Shown piece after piece: positions 6,249 to 9,347 of a stretch of 9,347 bases of DNA. Below the pieces are notes generated by a model. That model had not been told where the DNA came from. It saw only the letters and a program-made list of their open reading frames with translations, and ran no database searches. Origin of the DNA: Fusobacterium_C sp036516095 (GTDB taxonomy: Bacteria; Fusobacteriota; Fusobacteriia; Fusobacteriales; Fusobacteriaceae). The stretch lies in the NCBI RefSeq assembly GCF_036516095.1, contig NZ_DATBUM010000052.1:1-9347 (forward strand), written 5' to 3'. The first letter of the stretch is position 1, and the number at the start of each line of letters is the position of its first letter. The translations under genes and the position numbers were made by a program.

Positions 6249-7239
6249 GGATTTTGGTGAAGGGGCTATTATGAAATTAGGAGATAATAGTCATATGCAA
6301 ATTGAAGTAATCCCGACGGGAAGTTTAAATTTGGATGCCGCTTTGGGCTTAGGAGGAGTTCCCAGAGGAAGAGTGGTGGAAATCTACGGGGCAGAGAGTT
6401 CGGGAAAGACAACGATTGCTTTACACATTATAGCAGAAGCCCAAAAAATGGGTGGAATTGCAGCTTTTATTGATGCAGAACATGCTTTGGATCCTGTGTA
6501 TGCAAAAGCATTGGGTGTGGATATTGATGAGCTTTTAATTGCACAACCGGATTTCGGAGAACAGGCTTTGGATATTGCGGATACTTTAGTACGTTCCGGA
6601 GCCATTGATGTGATTGTAGTGGATTCCGTAGCGGCTTTGGTTCCTAAAGTGGAAATTGACGGAGAAATGTCGGATCAGCAAATGGGACTGCAGGCAAGAT
6701 TGATGTCGAAAGCCTTACGGAAATTAACGGCTACCCTGAATAAATCCAAAACAACGATGATTTTTATCAACCAAATTCGTGAAAAAATCGGTGGTTTCGG
6801 CTTTGGACCTCAAACGACAACCACCGGAGGAAAGGCCTTGAAATTTTATTCTTCTGTTCGTATGGAAGTGAAAAGAATTGCCGCCGTGAAGCAAGGGGAA
6901 GATGTTATCGGAAATGAAACAGTGGTAAAAGTGACGAAGAATAAAATTGCTCCTCCATTCAAAGAGGCTTCTTTCCAAATTATGTATGGAAAAGGAATAT
7001 CAAAAGTGGGAGAAATTTTAGATATCGCTTTGGCAAAAGATATTGTGGCAAAGTCGGGAGCTTGGTTCAGTTTTGGAGAAATTCGTTTGGGGCAGGGAAA
7101 GGAAAATGTAAAGGCAAGATTGGAAGAGGAAAAAGACTTGCTCAATGCTATCTATGATGAAATTAAAAAATTGGAAGCTCCGGTGCAAGAAGGAGAGTTT
7201 GGAGAAGAACGTGAAGAAATTTCAAAAACAGAAGAATAA
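6169..7239 (+). CDS. recA: Recombinase RecA
   Basis: This 356-residue ATP-dependent DNA strand-exchange protein forms filaments on single-stranded DNA for homologous recombination and SOS co-protease activity. Walker A is GAESSGKTT (74-82), with Ala75 where most RecAs have Pro. Walker B is VIVVDS ending at Asp152-Ser153. L1 is around SDQQMGLQARLMSKALRK. Loop L2 (about 208-221) reads GGFGFGPQTTTTGG, unlike the near-universal NPETTTGG, so the conserved Glu (E. coli Glu207) is missing and one residue is added. The ATP cap, MAW-type region (SGAWFSF) and an acidic C-terminal tail are present, and length matches the family. No LexA-type operator or dedicated promoter was recognised upstream; expression probably comes from the LPS-core operon, unless a promoter lies hidden in the GT9 gene. 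The last 29 bases also encode the start of recX. Confidence 0.98.
   Translation: MAKAKEKTMELTAKQKALETAVKEITKDFGEGAIMKLGDNSHMQIEVIPTGSLNLDAALGLGGVPRGRVVEIYGAESSGKTTIALHIIAEAQKMGGIAAFIDAEHALDPVYAKALGVDIDELLIAQPDFGEQALDIADTLVRSGAIDVIVVDSVAALVPKVEIDGEMSDQQMGLQARLMSKALRKLTATLNKSKTTMIFINQIREKIGGFGFGPQTTTTGGKALKFYSSVRMEVKRIAAVKQGEDVIGNETVVKVTKNKIAPPFKEASFQIMYGKGISKVGEILDIALAKDIVAKSGAWFSFGEIRLGQGKENVKARLEEEKDLLNAIYDEIKKLEAPVQEGEFGEEREEISKTEE
7201..7204 (+). promoter_or_regulatory. Ribosome binding site deciding the recX GTG start
   Basis: GGAG lies 6 bases before the GTG at 7211 and within the recA coding sequence. It favours this GTG over the in-frame ATGs at 7145, 7154 and 7157, which have no convincing Shine-Dalgarno, and over a TTG at 7241 just after the recA stop. 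Confidence 0.6.
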
Positions 7240-7759
7240 GTTGTTATTTGAAGACGGAAGTCAAATGTTTGTCACGAAAGAGATGATACAAAGGTTTTCT
7301 TTGCAAAGGAAAGAAGCATTAAGTGAAGAGGAATATGAGGAACTTTTTCGATATCGACTTCGTTTCAGTGCTTATACTTGGCTTTCGAAAAGAGATTATT
7401 CCTCGTGGGAATTGGAAATCAAATTGAATCGGTATTGTCGTCAAAAACAGTGGATTTCGGATTTGTTGAAAGATTTACAGCAGAAAGGATATATAGATGA
7501 TTACCGTTATGCCATTCAATGGGTTCAATCTAAAAAATATGGAAGGGCAAAAATGGAATATTTTCTGCTTCAGAAAGGATACTCCAGAGAGTTTGTAAGG
7601 AGGGTTTTGGACGAAGCCTATCAGACGAATACGGAAGAAATTATAAAAATTTGGAATACATTAGCAAAGAAAGAGAAAGAGAAGAGAGTGATGGCCCTTT
7701 TACGAAAGGGCTATCACTATTCTGAAATTAAAAAAGCATTAGCAGAGATTGAAGAATAG
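7211..7759 (+). CDS. recX: RecA regulatory protein RecX
   Basis: This encodes about 182 residues from a GTG start. RecX binds in the groove of RecA filaments and usually limits their extension and activity. The N-terminal part (LLFEDGSQMFVTKEMI) matches the short beta region of RecX. The helical repeats that define the family follow: RLRFSAYTWLSKRDYSSWEL, a region ending in GYIDDYRYA (Asp96-Asp97, the highly conserved pair), then KYGRAKMEYFLLQKGYSREFV. A last repeat with RKGYHYSEIKKAL closes the protein. An upstream ATG at 7145 would add 22 residues from an alternative reading of the recA tail and lacks family support. The 29-base overlap with recA suggests coupled translation, fitting the need to keep RecX in proportion to RecA. 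A strong hairpin lies in its 3' part. Confidence 0.92.
   Translation: MKKFQKQKNKLLFEDGSQMFVTKEMIQRFSLQRKEALSEEEYEELFRYRLRFSAYTWLSKRDYSSWELEIKLNRYCRQKQWISDLLKDLQQKGYIDDYRYAIQWVQSKKYGRAKMEYFLLQKGYSREFVRRVLDEAYQTNTEEIIKIWNTLAKKEKEKRVMALLRKGYHYSEIKKALAEIEE
7687..7718 (+). other. 14-bp inverted repeat with UACG tetraloop inside recX
   Basis: AGTGATGGCCCTTT (7687-7700) pairs with AAAGGGCTATCACT (7705-7718) over 14 bp with a single G-U pair and a TACG loop. No T run follows on either strand, so it is not an intrinsic terminator. It falls within codons for about residues 159-170 of RecX, about 40 bases before the stop. It may affect mRNA stability, translation of recX, or expression of tsaD; a role is not shown. 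Confidence 0.7.
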
Positions 7760-7771
7760 GGAGAGAAGATT

Positions 7772-8779
7772 ATGATTATACTGGGAATTGAAAGCTCTTG
7801 TGATGAAACTTCCATTGCCATCATTCAAGACGGGAAAACAATTTTATCAAATTATATTTCATCTCAAATTGATATTCATAAAGAATATGGTGGGGTGGTA
7901 CCGGAAATTGCTTCAAGACAACATATTAAAAATATTGCAGCAATTTTGGAAGAAAGTTTAATCGAAGCAAAGATAAGTCTGAAAGAGGTGGATTATATTG
8001 CAGTGACCTATGCTCCCGGATTGATTGGAGCTTTATTGGTGGGAATTTCTTTTGCAAAGGCCTTGGCTTATGCAAATCATATCCCCTTGATTCCGGTTCA
8101 TCATATCAAAGGACATATCTATGCGAATTTTTTGGAACATGAAGTCGAGTTGCCATGTATTAGTTTGGTTGTTTCCGGGGGGCACACTAATATTATTTAT
8201 ATGGATGAAAAGCATGAGTTTCATAATTTAGGAGGAACATTGGACGACGCTGTGGGAGAAAGTTGTGACAAGGTAGCACGCGTATTAGGTTTGGGCTATC
8301 CCGGAGGTCCTATTATAGATAAGATGTATTATCAAGGAAATCCTCAGTATTTGAAATTGACGAAGCCAAAAGTGGGAGAATATGACTTCAGCTTTTCCGG
8401 AATCAAAACGGCAGTAATCAACTTTGATCATAAAATGAAATCTAGAGGAGAAGTTTATAAAAAAGAGGATTTGGCAGCTTCTTTTTTAGGAACTGTGGTT
8501 GATATTTTAACGGAAAAAACAATTGCGGCTGCTAAAGAAAAGAAGGTAAAACATATTTTGTTGGCAGGAGGAGTAGCAGCCAATTCTCTATTGAGAAAAC
8601 AACTGTCAGAAAGGGCGGAACAGGCAGGGATGAAACTGTTGTATCCAAGCATGCGGCTTTGTACGGACAATGCTGCCATGATTGCGGAAGCTGCTTATTA
8701 TAAACTTCAAAACGGAGGGAAAGTAGCAGGCTATGACTTGAATGGAGTCGCTACTTTGGATATTCATCAGGACATTTAG
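7772..8779 (+). CDS. tsaD: tRNA N6-adenosine threonylcarbamoyltransferase TsaD
   Basis: This 335-residue enzyme, with TsaB and TsaE, transfers the threonylcarbamoyl group from threonylcarbamoyl-AMP to A37 of tRNAs that read ANN codons, in the cytoplasm. It is essential in most bacteria. The ASKHA-fold signature ILGIESSCDETS spans residues 3-14. HHIKGH supplies the metal ligands His111 and His115, and Asp299 in CTDNAAMIA supplies the third. SGGHTN and GGVAANSLLR are the nucleotide-binding motifs. Full length and intact. The start is set by GGGAGAG (7759-7765), 6 bases before the ATG and only 12 bases after the recX stop, so it belongs to the same transcript. tsaB and tsaE are not in the window. 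Confidence 0.98.
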   Translation: MIILGIESSCDETSIAIIQDGKTILSNYISSQIDIHKEYGGVVPEIASRQHIKNIAAILEESLIEAKISLKEVDYIAVTYAPGLIGALLVGISFAKALAYANHIPLIPVHHIKGHIYANFLEHEVELPCISLVVSGGHTNIIYMDEKHEFHNLGGTLDDAVGESCDKVARVLGLGYPGGPIIDKMYYQGNPQYLKLTKPKVGEYDFSFSGIKTAVINFDHKMKSRGEVYKKEDLAASFLGTVVDILTEKTIAAAKEKKVKHILLAGGVAANSLLRKQLSERAEQAGMKLLYPSMRLCTDNAAMIAEAAYYKLQNGGKVAGYDLNGVATLDIHQDI

Positions 8780-8783
8780 GAGG
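8777..8783 (+). promoter_or_regulatory. Stop codon fused to Shine-Dalgarno (TAGGAGG) after tsaD
   Basis: The tsaD TAG (8777-8779) forms the start of AGGAGG (8778-8783), 4 bases before the next ATG at 8788. It reproduces the junction at 1664-1670 exactly, spacing included, and supports both the start of the last gene and its co-transcription with tsaD. Confidence 0.78.
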
Positions 8784-8787
8784 AAAG

Positions 8788-9347
8788 ATGAGAAAAATAT
8801 TCCTATCTTTATGTATATTCTTACTATCTATTGTCGGTTTTGCAATGCAGAGTATCGGAAAAACAGATATAAAGCATTGGATACAGGAAAATAGCAGCAT
8901 CAATACTCCATACAAGGAGAAGTCACAGGAATTGGAAGGAATGGTATTGGATGAAGAAGGTTACGCCATTTCGGAGGCTACTCTGGAAGTGAAACAAAAT
9001 GGAAAGGTCCAAACCATACAAAGTGATAAGTATGGGAGATTTCAGTTTCCGGCAGATTACGGTTTGCTGAGTATTTTTGCTCAAAAAGAAGGTTTTTTAG
9101 TAGGAGGAGAAATTTTGTTGTTTCGAAAAGAACGACCAATGAAAAATTTACAGATTGTATTGAAAAAGAGATATTCTCATATTTTAGGAATTGTCACAGA
9201 CGGAGTAAAAGCTCTTTCAGGAGTTACCGTTCGGTTAAGGAATGAAAATTTGGAGACTATAGATCAGGTATTTTCAGATGCCCTAGGTTATTATCAATTT
9301 CGGGATATTGGAAATAATCAAAAAGTTGCCGTATCGGTTTATGAAGA
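8788..9347 (+). CDS. Exported protein with repeated carboxypeptidase-regulatory-like domains (3' end cut by window)
   Basis: An open frame runs 186 codons to the window edge without a stop, so the gene is partial. Residues 1-19 are a signal peptide (Arg2, Lys3, hydrophobic core, GFA near the cleavage site). A linker follows, then two beta-sandwich repeats of the CarboxypepD_reg/transthyretin-like type. The first spans about 49-117, with EGMVLDEEGYAISEATLEV and SDKYGRFQFP; the second starts about 131, with LGIVTDGVKALSGVTVRL and SDALGYYQF. The recurring pattern is G-x-V-x-D then a later SD-x-x-G-x-[YF]-x-F. Such domains occur in surface proteins, outer-membrane receptors and usher-like or adhesin proteins; the missing C-terminus prevents a choice. 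TAGGAGG 4 bases upstream supports the start and places it in the tsaD operon. Confidence 0.8.
   Translation, partial: MRKIFLSLCIFLLSIVGFAMQSIGKTDIKHWIQENSSINTPYKEKSQELEGMVLDEEGYAISEATLEVKQNGKVQTIQSDKYGRFQFPADYGLLSIFAQKEGFLVGGEILLFRKERPMKNLQIVLKKRYSHILGIVTDGVKALSGVTVRLRNENLETIDQVFSDALGYYQFRDIGNNQKVAVSVYE

Noticed and set aside
6384..7145. Several antisense open frames opposite recA (6384-6605, 6724-6978, 6846-7145)
   Set aside because: They are shadows of a conserved gene, have no ribosome binding site or recognisable domain, and overlap one another.
7145..7210. ATG starts at 7145, 7154 and 7157 for recX
   Set aside because: There is no Shine-Dalgarno, and the extra residues do not resemble the RecX N-terminus; GTG at 7211 fits better.
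7687..7718. The recX hairpin considered as an intrinsic terminator
   Set aside because: No U tract follows on the + strand, and the minus-strand side is mixed C/T; it is also inside the coding region before the recX stop.

Overview
The window is AT-rich, gene-dense and coded entirely on the + strand. It most likely comes from a Fusobacterium, possibly the F. necrophorum group. That placement rests on protein character: a divergent RecA, LPS inner-core enzymes in a low-GC Gram-negative background, and consensus AGGAGG ribosome binding sites. It is an inference made without a database search.

Region 1 (1-200) holds two adjacent tRNA genes, Val(UAC) and Asp(GUC), both with encoded CCA, closed by an intrinsic terminator. 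Region 2 (207-520) is a self-contained unit: promoter, a 67-residue glycine-zipper lipoprotein gene, and a strong terminator. Region 3 starts at a near-consensus promoter with extended -10 (531-559) and runs to the window end with no convincing terminator.

Region 3 begins with a lipopolysaccharide core module: a membrane-anchored polysaccharide deacetylase, a WaaE/LgtF-like GT2 glycosyltransferase, two GT9 heptosyltransferase-family proteins, a WaaY-like LPS core kinase and a third GT9 protein. Together they would build and decorate the inner core of LPS at the cytoplasmic face of the inner membrane, with the deacetylase probably acting from the membrane. Junctions are tight: a 7-base overlap, three ATGA overlaps, and a stop codon fused to a Shine-Dalgarno. 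Transcription apparently continues into recA, recX and tsaD, so LPS synthesis, recombination and an essential tRNA modification share one transcription unit. The third GT9 ORF runs 80 bases into recA, and recX begins inside recA at a GTG. The last gene, cut by the window edge, encodes an exported protein with at least two carboxypeptidase-regulatory-like beta domains.

I found no CRISPR array, insertion sequence, phage gene or defence island. The most unusual signals are an atypical RecA L2 loop lacking the otherwise conserved NPE motif, the long GT9/recA overlap, a 14-bp tetraloop hairpin inside recX, and a large charged insertion in the deacetylase. No intergenic stretch exceeds 300 bases.
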